The notes: a model not told the origin generated them from the sequence alone. A stretch of 64,000 bases of DNA from Acidimangrovimonas pyrenivorans (GCF_042643245.1 NZ_JBHRSK010000004.1:248001-312000); one strand, 5' to 3'; positions 8,753-18,103 are shown, counted from the first letter of the stretch. Numbers and translations: made by a program.

Positions 8753-9646
8753 TCAGCGCGGCGTGATCGGGCGCACCAGTCCTTCCTGGGCCACGCTGGC
8801 GACCAGCAGGCCGTCGCGCGAGAAGATCGTGCCGCGGTTGAAGCCGCGGGCGCCGCCGGTGAAGGGCGCGTCCATGACGTAGAGGTGCCAGTCGTCGAAA
8901 TTCACCGGCCGGTGGAACCACAGAGCGTGGTCGAGGCTGGCGGTCATCACCTGCCCGGTCAGCCAGCTTTCGCCCAGCGGTCGCAGCGAGCTGCCCAGCA
9001 GGTACATGTCCGAGGCATAGGCGAGCAGGCATTGCTGCAGCCAGGCCGCGCCGCCGGCCGGCCGGGCGAGGCGGAACCAGACCGCGTGGCCGTCGGGCGC
9101 CGGCTTCGGCTCGGCCATGTCATAGGGCACGACCTCGCGGATCTCGACCGGCGAGGGGCGCAGGAAATCGGCGCGCAGCTTGTCCGGCGCGATGTCGCGC
9201 AGCCGCTCGGCCAGCGCGGCGCGGCTCTCGGCCCGGCTCGGCAGGCTGTCGGGGTCCGGCATGCCGGGCGGCATCCCGTGCTGGTGGACCGGGCTTTCCT
9301 CCTCGACATGGAACGAGGCGGCGAGGTTGAAGATCTGGCGCCCGTGCTGGATCGCGACCACCCGGCGGGTGGTGAAGCTGCCGCCGTCGCGGGCGCGGTC
9401 GACCTCGTAGATCACCGGGATCGACGGGTCGCCGGGACGGATGAAATAGGCGTGCAGCGAATGGCAGGCGCGGTCGTCGACGGTGTGATAGGCGGCGGCC
9501 AGCGCCTGGGCGATGACCTGGCCGCCGAAGATCCGCTTCGAGGTCTCCCCGCCCGAGCCGCGGCCGCGGAACAGGTTGATCTCCAGCGGCTCGATATCGA
9601 GCAGGTCGAGCAGGGTGGCGACGGGATCGGGCGCGGCGTCGGTCAT
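8753..9646 (-). CDS. tesB: Acyl-CoA thioesterase II
   Basis: This 297-aa double hot-dog thioesterase has FGGQVIAQALAAA in the first hot-dog, SLDHALWFHRP with the catalytic Asp, and NRGTIFSRDGLLVASVAQEG with the Thr and Gln of the TesB triad. It hydrolyses medium- to long-chain acyl-CoA. The ATG at 9646 begins MTDAAPDPVATLLDLLDIEP, typical of TesB; the in-frame extension to 10021 is Pro/Ala/Arg-rich shadow sequence and was not used. It is transcribed away from the acyl-CoA ligase gene at 9925. Confidence 0.93.
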   Translation of the reverse strand: MTDAAPDPVATLLDLLDIEPLEINLFRGRGSGGETSKRIFGGQVIAQALAAAYHTVDDRACHSLHAYFIRPGDPSIPVIYEVDRARDGGSFTTRRVVAIQHGRQIFNLAASFHVEEESPVHQHGMPPGMPDPDSLPSRAESRAALAERLRDIAPDKLRADFLRPSPVEIREVVPYDMAEPKPAPDGHAVWFRLARPAGGAAWLQQCLLAYASDMYLLGSSLRPLGESWLTGQVMTASLDHALWFHRPVNFDDWHLYVMDAPFTGGARGFNRGTIFSRDGLLVASVAQEGLVRPITPR

Positions 9647-9713
9647 GCTGTCTCCGGCAATAGGGTCGGGAAAGGTATAGGGGGCCGGGCAGGGCCGCGC
9701 AATCGGGACAAGG

Positions 9714-9760
9714 CCGGGGGCGCTGCCCCCGGACCCCCGGGATACTTTCGTGAAGATGAA
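9714..9760 (+). repeat. Dispersed intergenic repeat, copy 2
   Basis: A CCGGGGG/CCCCCGG hairpin (9714-9732) is followed by a C-run and the tail GGATACTTTCGTGAAGATG at 9740-9758. The tail differs from the consensus at two positions. This copy lies between the divergent tesB and acyl-CoA ligase genes, where no transcript needs to end, so the repeat cannot act only as a 3'-end terminator. Confidence 0.72.
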
Positions 9761-9858
9761 CTGCGGGGCGTTCTTTCCCGGTCGCCTGAGTGAAATCATC
9801 CCGGGGGCGCTGTTGGGCGATCGGGCTGCGGCCCCGGCCCGTTGATGCAGCGAGGCGC

Positions 9859-9911
9859 TTGACGCCGGCGCCGACCGGCGCCACATTTCCGCACAGCGAA
9901 ATCGCATTTCG
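9859..9911 (+). promoter_or_regulatory. Probable promoter plus operator of the acyl-CoA ligase genes
   Basis: TTGACG at 9859-9864 and CACATT at 9882-9887, 17 bp apart, form a reasonable sigma-70 promoter. The operator-like 22-mer CGCACAGCGAAA-TCGC-ATTTCG occupies 9890-9911, that is, the start-site region, and ends 13 bp before the GTG start. A protein bound there would block initiation. It matches the element at 8671-8692. Confidence 0.6.
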
Positions 9912-9924
9912 GGGAGGAACTGCG

Positions 9925-11469
9925 GTGAGGGAGGAATTCCGGCTCGAGCCGGCGCAGGTGCCGGGCGCGCAATTCGTCGACATGCCGGCGCGGCTGCGGG
10001 CGGCCGCGGCGGCGCATCCACTGGAGATCGCGGTGATCGACGGCGCGGCGCGGCTGCGCTGGGGCGATTTCGTCGACACGATCGACCGGATCGCGGCGGA
10101 ACTGGCGGAGCGCGGGCTGCGGCGCGGCGATGTCGTCGCCAGCCTGGCCGGGGTCTCGGCCGATCACCTGCTGCTCTACATGGGCGTGCTGGCCGCCGGG
10201 GCCTGCATGGCGCCGCTGCCCGTGGGCGCCCATCCCGACGCGTTGCGGGCGATGCTGGCCGATAGCGGCGCGGCGCTGGTCTTTGCCGATGCCGCCAACA
10301 GGGCGGTGCTCGCGGGGCTGGGGGCGCCGGCGGACAGGCTCGAGGAGCTGCGCCCGGCGGCGGCGCGGCGGGCCCCGGCCGCGCCGGTCAGCCCGGCAGA
10401 GACCGACCTGTTCGACATCATCTACAGCTCGGGCACCACCGGCACGCCGAAGGGCATCCAGCACGATTGCCGCTTCCGCGACCGCCAGATGGCGCGGCTG
10501 TCGGGCTATGGCTTCCGGCCCGGCGCCGTGTCGCTGGTCTCGACCCCGCTCTATTCCAACACCACGCTGGCGGCGCTGCTGCCGGCGCTGGCCTATGGCG
10601 GCACCGTGGTGCTGATGCGCAAGTTCGACGCGCGCGGTTTCCTCGAGCTGGCCGAGGCCCATCGCGTCACCCATGCCATGCTGGTGCCGGTGCAGTACCG
10701 CCGCCTGCTGGCCCATCCCGAGTTCGACCGCTTCGAGCTGTCGGCTTTCGAGGTCAAGCTGTCGACCAGCGCGCCGCTGCCCGAACCGGTGATCCGCGAC
10801 GCCTTGAAGCGCTGGCCCGGGCGGCTGGTGAACATCTACGGCATGACCGAGGGCGGCGTCAGCGTCATCCTCGACTGCACAGAACATCCCGACAAGCTGG
10901 ACACTGTCGGCACCCCGGCGGCGGGCGGCGAGCTGCGGATCATCGACGAAGAGGGCCGCGAGCTGCCGCAGGGCGAAACCGGCGAGATCGTCGGCCGCTC
11001 GGGCGCGATCATGGTCGGCTATCGCAACGCGCCCGAGAAGACGCGCGAAGCGACCTGGACCAGCCCCGAGGGCCATACCTTCATCCGCACCGGCGACATG
11101 GGGCGGCTGGACGAAGACGGATTCCTGACCCTGCTCGACCGGCGCAAGGACATGATCATCTCGGGCGGCTTCAACATCTTTGCCGCCGATCTCGAGCTCG
11201 TGCTGTGCGGCCATCCCGAGGTCCACGAGGCCGCCGTCATCGGCGTGCCGAGCGAACGCTGGGGCGAGACGCCGCTGGCGCTGGTGGTGCGCGAGCCGGG
11301 GGCGGCGGTTGCGGCGGAGGAGCTGCGCGACTGGGCCAACGCGCGGCTGGGCAAGCTGCAGCGGCTGTCGGCGGTCGAGTTCCGCGACAGCCTGCCACGC
11401 AGCGACATCGGCAAGGTGCTCAAGCGGGAATTGCGGGAACCCTATCTGAAACAGGCGCAGGAGGCATGA
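9925..11469 (+). CDS. Class I adenylate-forming acyl-CoA ligase
   Basis: This 514-aa AMP-binding enzyme carries the P-loop-like motif IYSSGTTGTPKGI near residue 165, YGMTEGG, RTGDMGRLDEDGFL, the hinge region DRRKDMIISGGFNIFA, and the C-terminal catalytic lysine in SDIGKVLKREL. It activates a carboxylic acid with ATP and CoA. The GTG at 9925 follows GGGGAGGAAC and is preferred to the in-frame upstream ATG at 9790, which precedes the promoter. ATGA overlap with the second ligase gene indicates a two-gene operon. Confidence 0.9.
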   Translation: MREEFRLEPAQVPGAQFVDMPARLRAAAAAHPLEIAVIDGAARLRWGDFVDTIDRIAAELAERGLRRGDVVASLAGVSADHLLLYMGVLAAGACMAPLPVGAHPDALRAMLADSGAALVFADAANRAVLAGLGAPADRLEELRPAAARRAPAAPVSPAETDLFDIIYSSGTTGTPKGIQHDCRFRDRQMARLSGYGFRPGAVSLVSTPLYSNTTLAALLPALAYGGTVVLMRKFDARGFLELAEAHRVTHAMLVPVQYRRLLAHPEFDRFELSAFEVKLSTSAPLPEPVIRDALKRWPGRLVNIYGMTEGGVSVILDCTEHPDKLDTVGTPAAGGELRIIDEEGRELPQGETGEIVGRSGAIMVGYRNAPEKTREATWTSPEGHTFIRTGDMGRLDEDGFLTLLDRRKDMIISGGFNIFAADLELVLCGHPEVHEAAVIGVPSERWGETPLALVVREPGAAVAAEELRDWANARLGKLQRLSAVEFRDSLPRSDIGKVLKRELREPYLKQAQEA

Positions 11470-13121
11470 TGGAGGCGCGTCACCACGCGGTCTGGCCCGA
11501 GGGCGTGCCGCATCGCATCGCGGTGCCGGAGCGGTCGCTGGCCGAGAACCTGATCCTGACGGCGGCCGAGAAACCCGAGGCGCCGGCGATCCACTATTAC
11601 GGCAGCACGATAACTTACGGTGAGCTGGCGGCGCAGGTCGCGACGCTGGCCGGCTGGCTGCAGCAGGTCGCCGGGGTCGGGAAGGGTGACCGTGTCCTGC
11701 TCTACATGCAGAACAGCCCGCATTACGTTGCCGGCTATTACGCCATCCTGCGCGCCGATGCCGTCGTCGTGCCGGTCAACCCCATGAACCGGGTCGCAGA
11801 GCTGGCGCATCTGGTCGCCGATACCGGGGCGCGGGTGGCGCTGGCCGGGCAGGACCTGCTGCCCCATGTCGCGCCGCTGGTCGGGGAGGGGCTGACCCAT
11901 ATCCTTGCCGCCGCCTATGCCGAGGCGACCGACCCGGCCTTTCCCTTCCACCTGCCGGCGCCGCTCGACCAGGGGCCGCCGGACGACTACGGCCTGACGG
12001 GCGTCACCCGCTGGCGCGACGCGCTGGCGGCAGATCTTGCGCCGGGGCCGATCGCGGCCGGGGCGGATGATCTCGCCGTCATCCCCTACAGCTCGGGTAG
12101 CACCGGCCATCCCAAGGGCTGCATGCACAGCCACCGCACGGTGATGACGACGGCGGCGGTCAGCATCGAATGGAAGAACGGGCCGCCATCGGACAAGCCC
12201 TGCCTGGTTACGCTGCCGCTGTTCCATGTCACCGGGATGCAGAACTCGATGAACGGGCCGGTGATGGCGGGCCACGCCATGGTGATGATGACGCGCTGGG
12301 ACCGGCGGCTGGCGGCCGAGCTGATCCAGCGTCACAAGGTCGGGCGCTGGCGCTCGATCACCACCATGGCGATCGACTTCGTCAACGATCCCGAGATCGA
12401 GGGCTACGACCTCTCCAGCCTCGACGCCATCGGCGGCGGCGGGGCGGCGATGCCGGCGGCCATCGCCGAGCGGCTGCGCGACCTGACCGGGCTCGACTAT
12501 ATCGAGGGCTACGGCATGTCGGAAACGATGGCCGCGACCCATATCAACCCGCCGCACAGGCCGCGCCGGCAATGCCTCGGCATCCCGGTCTTCGAGGTCG
12601 ACGCGCGGGTGATCGAGCCCGAGACCGGGCGCGAGCTGGGGCCCGACGAGGTCGGCGAGATCGTCATGCACGCGCCGCAGAACTTCCTTGGCTACTGGAA
12701 CAACCCCGAGGCCACGGCGGCGGCCTTCCTGCAGATCGAGGGCAAGCCCTTCCTGCGCACCGGCGATATCGGCCGCTACGACGAGGAGGGCTACTTCTAC
12801 ATCACCGACCGGCTCAAGCGGATGATCAACGCCTCGGGCTTCAAGGTCTGGCCGACCGAGGTCGAGGCGATGCTGCACGAGCATCCGCAGGTCGCCGAGG
12901 TCTGCATCACCGCCCGGCCCGATCCGCGCCGGGGCGAGACGGTGATGGCCTGGGTGGTGCCGCGCGGCGATCTGGACGAGGCCGACCTGGTCGCTTGGTG
13001 CCGGCAGAAGATGGCGGCCTACAAGGTGCCGCATGTGGTGCGCTTTCTCGACGCGCTGCCGCGTTCGCCCAGCGGCAAGGTGGAATGGCGGAAACTGCAG
13101 GAGCGGGCGGCGGCGGAGTAG
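11466..13121 (+). CDS. Long-chain/medium-chain acyl-CoA synthetase (AMP-binding)
   Basis: This 551-aa adenylate-forming enzyme shows IPYSSGSTGHPKGCMHSH near residue 205, EGYGMSETMAATH, RTGDIGRYDEEGYF, the FKVWPTEVE turn and the terminal lysine in SPSGKVEW. Its N-terminal TITYGELAAQVATLAGWL is typical of FadD-like ligases. The start overlaps the previous stop (ATGATGG; either ATG could be used). Having two different ligases side by side suggests two acid substrates, or a ligase with an isoenzyme, for the neighbouring beta-oxidation genes. Confidence 0.9.
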   Translation: MMEARHHAVWPEGVPHRIAVPERSLAENLILTAAEKPEAPAIHYYGSTITYGELAAQVATLAGWLQQVAGVGKGDRVLLYMQNSPHYVAGYYAILRADAVVVPVNPMNRVAELAHLVADTGARVALAGQDLLPHVAPLVGEGLTHILAAAYAEATDPAFPFHLPAPLDQGPPDDYGLTGVTRWRDALAADLAPGPIAAGADDLAVIPYSSGSTGHPKGCMHSHRTVMTTAAVSIEWKNGPPSDKPCLVTLPLFHVTGMQNSMNGPVMAGHAMVMMTRWDRRLAAELIQRHKVGRWRSITTMAIDFVNDPEIEGYDLSSLDAIGGGGAAMPAAIAERLRDLTGLDYIEGYGMSETMAATHINPPHRPRRQCLGIPVFEVDARVIEPETGRELGPDEVGEIVMHAPQNFLGYWNNPEATAAAFLQIEGKPFLRTGDIGRYDEEGYFYITDRLKRMINASGFKVWPTEVEAMLHEHPQVAEVCITARPDPRRGETVMAWVVPRGDLDEADLVAWCRQKMAAYKVPHVVRFLDALPRSPSGKVEWRKLQERAAAE

Positions 13122-13246
13122 GGGCGCCGCCTGCTCTTGTCCCTCGAGGGAAGCCGTTGCGCCGCGCCGCCCGGCTTAAGAATTTGTCGGATGCAGTCTT
13201 CGGCCCTAGGTCCTAAGGTCGCGCGAAACGTGAACAGGAGACCGAA

Positions 13247-13972
13247 ATGCCAGAACAGGCGCTTACCGTGAACACCGAGGACGGCACGGTTCCGGCCACG
13301 CTCTACGGCGAGCCGGGAAATCCCGGGGTGCTGATGCTCATGGACGCCTTCGGCCCGCGCCCGGCGCTGGCTGACATGGCGCGGCGGCTGGCCGGGGCCG
13401 GCTATGTCGTGCTGCTGCCCGACCTGTTCTACCGCTTCGGCCAATACGGCCCCTTCGACGCCGCCACCGCCTTCCAGGACGAGGCCAAGAAGGCCGAGCT
13501 GATGAAGATGATCAAGGGCACGACGCAGGCGATGACGGCGCGCGACACCGGCGCCTTCCTCGACGTCCTGGCCGAGCATGGCGGCATCGGCCCGGTCGGC
13601 GTCGTCGGCTATTGCATGGGCGGGGCCCGGGCCCTGACCGTGGCCGCCGAATACCCGCTGCGCATCGCCGCCGCCGCCAGCTTCCACGGCGGCGGGCTGG
13701 CCAGCGAGGCCGAGGACAGCCCGCATCTGCGCGCGGCCGAGATCAGGGCCCGGGTCTATGTCGGCTGCGCCGGGGTCGATCGCAGCTTCCCGCCCGAGCA
13801 GTCGGCGCGCCTTGCCCAGTCGCTGCGCGAGGCCGAGGTCGACCATATCATCGAGAATTATGTCGGCATGTCCCATGGCTGGGCGGTGCCCGACCATTCG
13901 GTCCATGACCCGGCCGGGGCCGAGCGTCACTGGACCCGTCTGCTGACCCTGTTCGACGAGACACTGCGCTAG
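13247..13972 (+). CDS. Dienelactone hydrolase family protein
   Basis: This 241-aa alpha/beta hydrolase has the nucleophile elbow GYCMGG with Cys123, as in dienelactone hydrolases, an acidic residue in VYVGCAGVDRSF and the catalytic His in MSHGWAVPD. Length is normal for the family. GGAGACC lies about 5 bp before the ATG at 13247. It is monocistronic by spacing. The natural substrate cannot be told; many such enzymes act on lactones or esters outside chloroaromatic pathways. Confidence 0.9.
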   Translation: MPEQALTVNTEDGTVPATLYGEPGNPGVLMLMDAFGPRPALADMARRLAGAGYVVLLPDLFYRFGQYGPFDAATAFQDEAKKAELMKMIKGTTQAMTARDTGAFLDVLAEHGGIGPVGVVGYCMGGARALTVAAEYPLRIAAAASFHGGGLASEAEDSPHLRAAEIRARVYVGCAGVDRSFPPEQSARLAQSLREAEVDHIIENYVGMSHGWAVPDHSVHDPAGAERHWTRLLTLFDETLR

Positions 13973-14112
13973 TTGCGCCACGCTTCCGAGCCGGCTGCGC
14001 GCATCCGTTGGATTTCGCGTGCGGATTTCGCTATGCTTGCGCGAAGCCCGCAAAGGGCCGGCCCCGGCATCGGGGCGCGAGGTATGGGAAGCAGGATCGG
14101 GAACGAGGCTTG

Positions 14113-14490
14113 ATGCGCCGGATCACCAAGGCGGATCGGATTACGCTGTCGCTGGTCGCCTTCGTGGCGACCTTGCTGCTCAGCCATGGCTACTACGCGG
14201 CCGCGGCTGCCTCGCTTGTCCTGCCGCTGCTGCTGCGCGCCTGCGTCATCGTCGCCGATGTCTTCTGGACCTCCTTCACCGGAGCGCCGCTGATCCGGGC
14301 GCGCGAGCGCAGGCCGGGGCACGGGCTTTCCGCATTGCTGCCGGCCATCCTGCATGCCGGGCCGCGACCGCGGGCGCGCGACCTGTTCTCGACCCCGGCA
14401 GCGAACCAGAGCGCGCCGCCCAAGCCCAGCCGCCGGCTCAAGAGCACGCGCGAGCGGTTGGGCCGCCGGGTGCCCGAGAACGTCGACTGA
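14113..14490 (+). CDS. Small membrane protein with ADVFW-x-SFTGAPLI motif (paralogue of 29514-30029)
   Basis: This 125-aa protein has two hydrophobic stretches near the N-terminus (about residues 10-28 and 29-48), then VADVFWTSFTGAPLI and a basic Pro/Arg-rich tail. I do not recognise the family. The same hydrophobic-plus-motif arrangement occurs in the gene at 29514-30029, with 12 of 14 motif residues or more identical, so the gene is real rather than a chance frame. Start ATG at 14113 was taken because the upstream in-frame extension lacks membrane-protein character. The tail likely lies in the cytosol. Confidence 0.72.
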   Translation: MRRITKADRITLSLVAFVATLLLSHGYYAAAAASLVLPLLLRACVIVADVFWTSFTGAPLIRARERRPGHGLSALLPAILHAGPRPRARDLFSTPAANQSAPPKPSRRLKSTRERLGRRVPENVD

Positions 14491-14635
14491 GCGGCCAAGA
14501 CTCCGCGCTTCACGGAGATGTGCGCGCGCGCGATCCCGCCTGCGGCGCCGTGTCACTGGCCGCGCCTGCCCCCGGGCGCTAGCTGGGCGCCGGAGTGCCG
14601 CCTCGCGGCCATCCGGCGACAATAGGGAGACCCGC

Positions 14636-15244
14636 ATGTTCGACCGCAGAGACGTCCTGAAACTGGGCCTCGGCCTCGGCACCGTGCTGCTGCTGCCGAC
14701 GGCGGTGCTGGCCGAGCAGCCGGACTTCGCCCGCAAGATCGAGTTCGATCCCGATGCGCCGGTGCTGGGCAATCCGAAGGGCGACGTCTCGGTGATCGAG
14801 TATTTCGACTACCAGTGCCCCTACTGCAAGGCCAACCACCCGATGGTGTCCAGGGTCGTCGCCGAGGACGGCAACATCCGCTACGTGATGAAGGACTGGC
14901 CGATCTTCGGCCCGGCCTCGGTGCGGGCCTCGGCGCTGGCGCTGGGATCGGTGGCGCTGGGGAAATACCCGCAGGTCAATGCGGCGCTGATGAAGACGAG
15001 AAGCCCGCTCAACACCGCGATGATCGACGCCGCCCTGCGCTCGGCCGGGGTCGATCCGGCGCAGGCCAAGGCGTCCTTCGACCGCGAGGGCGACAAGTGG
15101 CGCGCGCTGCTGGGCCGCAACGACACCCAGGCGCGCGGCCTCGGCCTGCCGGGCACGCCCGGCTACGTCGTCGGCCGCGACGTCTTTCCCGGCGTGATCC
15201 ACGAGCCGGCCCTGCGCGACGCGGTCGCCCGGGCGCGGGGCTAG
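14636..15244 (+). CDS. DsbA-family thiol:disulfide oxidoreductase, exported
   Basis: This 202-aa thioredoxin-fold protein has an N-terminal signal: RRDVLKLGLGLGTVLLLPTAVLA, Tat-like with a twin arginine and cleavage after about residue 26. The active site YQCPYC is at residues 61-64 and the cis-Pro loop LPGTPGYVVG near the C-terminus. It resembles the ScsC/BdbD/Com1 group more than classical DsbA. It acts in the periplasm on protein cysteines. GGAGACC lies just before the ATG at 14636. No partner DsbB is adjacent. Confidence 0.92.
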   Translation: MFDRRDVLKLGLGLGTVLLLPTAVLAEQPDFARKIEFDPDAPVLGNPKGDVSVIEYFDYQCPYCKANHPMVSRVVAEDGNIRYVMKDWPIFGPASVRASALALGSVALGKYPQVNAALMKTRSPLNTAMIDAALRSAGVDPAQAKASFDREGDKWRALLGRNDTQARGLGLPGTPGYVVGRDVFPGVIHEPALRDAVARARG

Positions 15245-15323
15245 GCCATGGCCTTGCGCGATTTCCGGTGACGGAGGCGGTTGCCGACCGCCCCTGACCG
15301 CCTCGGCTTCGCGCCGAAAATAA

Positions 15324-15348
15324 AACGCCCCGCGAATGGCGGGGCGTT
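15324..15348 (-). terminator. Rho-independent terminator of the 5'-nucleotidase gene
   Basis: A perfect 10-bp stem AACGCCCCGC / GCGGGGCGTT with a 5-nt loop. On the minus strand it is followed by TTTTATTTTC, a good T-tract, and it starts 22 bp after the nucleotidase stop. The plus-strand side has a weaker CTCTTGTT tract, so it may also stop rightward transcripts from the DsbA-like gene. Confidence 0.85.
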
Positions 15349-15370
15349 CTCTTGTTCGGCCTGAAGGCGC

Positions 15371-16891
15371 CTACTGGCCGACCTTCTTGATCCGGCCGCT
15401 GACCTTGGTCGTCACCTTGCCGGTCTTGGCGATGTAATCCATCACCTCGTTGGCCATCAGCTTGCCGTTGCCGGCATTGACCAGCACCTTGCCGCCGCCG
15501 AGCGCGGTGTAGCCGTCGCCGCCGCCCAGCATGTAGTCGTTGGTCGCCACGGTGTAGAGCTTGTCCGGATCGAGATCGGCGTCGCCGATCTTCACCGAGG
15601 CCACGCGCGCGCCGGCCGGCGCCGTCGGGTCGTAGACCATGGTCAGGCCCGAGACCTGGGGGAAGCGGCCGGCGCCCTTCTCGACCTGGCTGACGCCGTT
15701 CTCGAGCGCCGCCAGCACCTGGCTGCCGGGCAGCTGGGTCACCACGGTGACGTTGCCGAAGGGCAGCTCGGTCAGGATGTCGCGCCGGGTCAACTTGGTG
15801 CCGGCGTCATAGGTCCGGTCGGCGCGGATGCCGCCGCCATTGGTGATGGCGATATCGGCGCCCGTCGCCGCCCGCATCGCGTCGGCGATCAGGTCGCCCA
15901 TCGCCGATTCCTCGCTGCGCACCACGTTGCGGCGCGAATCCAGCGGCACCTCGGTCACCCCGACCTCGACATTCAGGCTCTTGTCGAGCTTGGTCTTGAA
16001 GCCCTCGACCATCTTCTGCGATTCCGGATCGGGCGCCACCGTCGCGGTGTCGATGAAGCGGAAATCGGGCGTCCACTTGACCTTGCGCTTGCCGTCCTTC
16101 TCGCTGATGTCGACGGTCAGGTCGACCGGCGACAGGAAGCGTGCGTCCATCGAGGTTTCGACATAGGCGGTGATGCCGTCGTAATAGGTCGAATAGAGGT
16201 GGTCGTCGCCCGACATGATGACGTCGAAGGCGTGGCTGGCGATCAGCTTTCGGTCGTTCGACATGTCGGTCTGGACGACGCCGATCACCAGGTCGGCGCC
16301 GTCGCCGCGGGCCTTGCGGGCCGCCGCGATCGCGGTCTTGACCGTGGGCAGGAACTTGAGGTCGCCGGGGCTGGAAACCTCGGGCGTGGTGTCCTGGGCG
16401 ACCGGGATCAGGGCGATCTTCAGCCCCGCCATCTCTTTCATCATCACCCCGCCCAGGCCCTTTACGGCCGTGCCGTCGGCATTGGTGATGTTGATCGCTG
16501 CCCAGGGATATTTCGACGCGCCCATCTTCTGCAGGAAGTTCTCGGGCCCGAAGTCGAATTCGTGGTTGCCCGGCACGGCGATGTCGAACGGCACCAGGTT
16601 GGTCAGGTCGATCGTGTTCTCGCCCTTGTCGAAGCCCGACAGCAGCGAGGGCGAGAGCATGTCGCCGTCGAAGACGTAGAGCGTGTTCGGATTGGCGGCC
16701 TTCTCGGCCTTGGCGACGGCGTTCATCCGGGCGAAGCCGCCGCGATGGCCGTCGCCGGCGAAGGCGTAGACGTCGCCGACGCCGAGGATGGTCAGCTTGA
16801 CGGTCTCGGCCGCGGCGGGCGAGAGCGCCACGGCGCCAAGCGCGGTGGCCCCGGCAAGTGCGGCGGCAAGGCGGCGGGGAAATGTGGTCAT
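15371..16891 (-). CDS. Bifunctional metallophosphatase/5'-nucleotidase (UshA-like), exported
   Basis: This 506-aa protein has a Sec signal peptide (MTTFPRRLAAALAGATALGAVALSPAAA), an N-terminal calcineurin-like metal domain with GNHEFDFG and SGDDHLYS, and a C-terminal 5'-nucleotidase domain with GDLIADAMRAATGADIAITNGGGIR. It should dephosphorylate nucleotides in the periplasm. The first metal motif reads DVY rather than the DVH of E. coli UshA; a DVY subfamily is common, so I would not call it inactive. Start at 16891 is supported by AGGGAGA 8 bp upstream; the longer in-frame start at 16978 would mask the signal peptide. Confidence 0.92.
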   Translation of the reverse strand: MTTFPRRLAAALAGATALGAVALSPAAAETVKLTILGVGDVYAFAGDGHRGGFARMNAVAKAEKAANPNTLYVFDGDMLSPSLLSGFDKGENTIDLTNLVPFDIAVPGNHEFDFGPENFLQKMGASKYPWAAINITNADGTAVKGLGGVMMKEMAGLKIALIPVAQDTTPEVSSPGDLKFLPTVKTAIAAARKARGDGADLVIGVVQTDMSNDRKLIASHAFDVIMSGDDHLYSTYYDGITAYVETSMDARFLSPVDLTVDISEKDGKRKVKWTPDFRFIDTATVAPDPESQKMVEGFKTKLDKSLNVEVGVTEVPLDSRRNVVRSEESAMGDLIADAMRAATGADIAITNGGGIRADRTYDAGTKLTRRDILTELPFGNVTVVTQLPGSQVLAALENGVSQVEKGAGRFPQVSGLTMVYDPTAPAGARVASVKIGDADLDPDKLYTVATNDYMLGGGDGYTALGGGKVLVNAGNGKLMANEVMDYIAKTGKVTTKVSGRIKKVGQ

Positions 16892-17143
16892 CGAATGTCT
16901 CCCTGTCTGTGATCTGAATGAATGCGTCGGCCGTCCGCGGATCACGCGCGGCGGTCCCTCCCTATTTGAATAATCCATCGGCCGGATCCGGCAAGAGCTT
17001 CTTGCAACCTGCAGTGTTGCCGCCGCGTCAAGCGGGCCGGGCCACGCTTTTCTTCTGGGCAGAAAAATCCCGGGGCAGCCCGGCAGGGGCGGGGCAGGGC
17101 CCGACGATCGGGCTTGCGCGCGCAGCGCGCGCCACGGGATCGG

Positions 17144-18040
17144 CTAGAGCGCGCTGCGGCGCCGGGCGCGGTCTTCCATCCGGGCGAAGAGCCGCGACAG
17201 CAGGAAGCAGAGCGCGAAGTAGAAGGCGGCGACGGTGATGTAGATCTCGAAACGCCGCATCGTCGAATTGGCGATCTCGGTGCCGGCGAAAGTGAGCTCC
17301 TGGACCGAGATCAGCGACACGATCGAGCTGTCCTTGACCAGCATGATGAACTGGTTGGCCAGAGGCGGCGTGACCGCGCGCAGCGCCTGCGGGAAGGTGA
17401 CCAGGCGGAACACCTGGCCCGGCCGCAGCCCGACGCTCTTCGCCGCCTCGATCTGGGTCTCGGGCACCGCGGCGATGCCGGCGCGGATGATGACGGCGAT
17501 ATAGGCGGCCTCGAACATCGCCAGGCTGATCGTGCCGGCGGCGAAATTCTCCAGCGTCTCGGGCGGGCCGAGGAAGATGCCGACGATCCGCGCCGCGCCG
17601 GGGCCGAGGGTGCGGGCCCAGGCGTCGAGGCCGATCAGCGGGATCACCTGCGACGAGATGAAGAAATAGAAGATGAACAGGAACACCAGCGGCGGGATGT
17701 TGCGGATCAGCGCGACATAGGCCGAGGTGGTCAGCCGCGGCAGCAGCCGTACCCGGCTGGCCATGACGCCGAGCGCGGTGCCCAGCAGGCTGGCGATCAC
17801 CATCGCCCAGATCGACAGCCGGATCGTGGTCAGGAAGCCCAGCAACAGGTTGTTGGGCTCCCACCAGCCGGTCTCGGGGTTCTGGCGCACCAGCACCCGG
17901 GGCAGCACGCTCCAGTTCCACTTGTAGACCAGCACGTCCGAGACCCGGTACCACAGGAAACCGACAAAGCCGATCGCCAGCGCGATCAGGACGGCGTCGA
18001 GCAGGCCGAAGCGGCGCTTGCGATCTGGGTCGGGATACAT
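17144..18040 (-). CDS. Amino-acid ABC transporter permease (HisM/GlnP family)
   Basis: This 298-aa inner-membrane protein has several hydrophobic segments and the EAA loop AAKSVGLRPGQVFRLVTFPQALRAV that docks the ATPase. LIRNIPPLVFLFIFYFF is typical of polar-amino-acid permeases. It is third in a leftward permease - binding protein - permease cluster. No ATP-binding protein gene is present on either side, so the importer must borrow an ATPase encoded elsewhere. Confidence 0.92.
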   Translation of the reverse strand: MYPDPDRKRRFGLLDAVLIALAIGFVGFLWYRVSDVLVYKWNWSVLPRVLVRQNPETGWWEPNNLLLGFLTTIRLSIWAMVIASLLGTALGVMASRVRLLPRLTTSAYVALIRNIPPLVFLFIFYFFISSQVIPLIGLDAWARTLGPGAARIVGIFLGPPETLENFAAGTISLAMFEAAYIAVIIRAGIAAVPETQIEAAKSVGLRPGQVFRLVTFPQALRAVTPPLANQFIMLVKDSSIVSLISVQELTFAGTEIANSTMRRFEIYITVAAFYFALCFLLSRLFARMEDRARRRSAL

Positions 18041-18103
18041 GCGGGCCTCGGGGCTTGCAGAGAGGGGCAGGGGCGGACGGGCCGCCCCCGCGCTTGGCGT
18101 CGT

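Noticed and set aside
15371..16891. Loss of the first metal-motif His in the 5'-nucleotidase (DVY for DVH)
   Set aside because: A large subfamily naturally carries DVY at this place, so it is not evidence of inactivity.
17116..17132. Palindrome GCGCGCGC-A-GCGCGCGC after the ABC permease
   Set aside because: A one-base loop cannot form a hairpin and simple GC alternation is common at this GC content.
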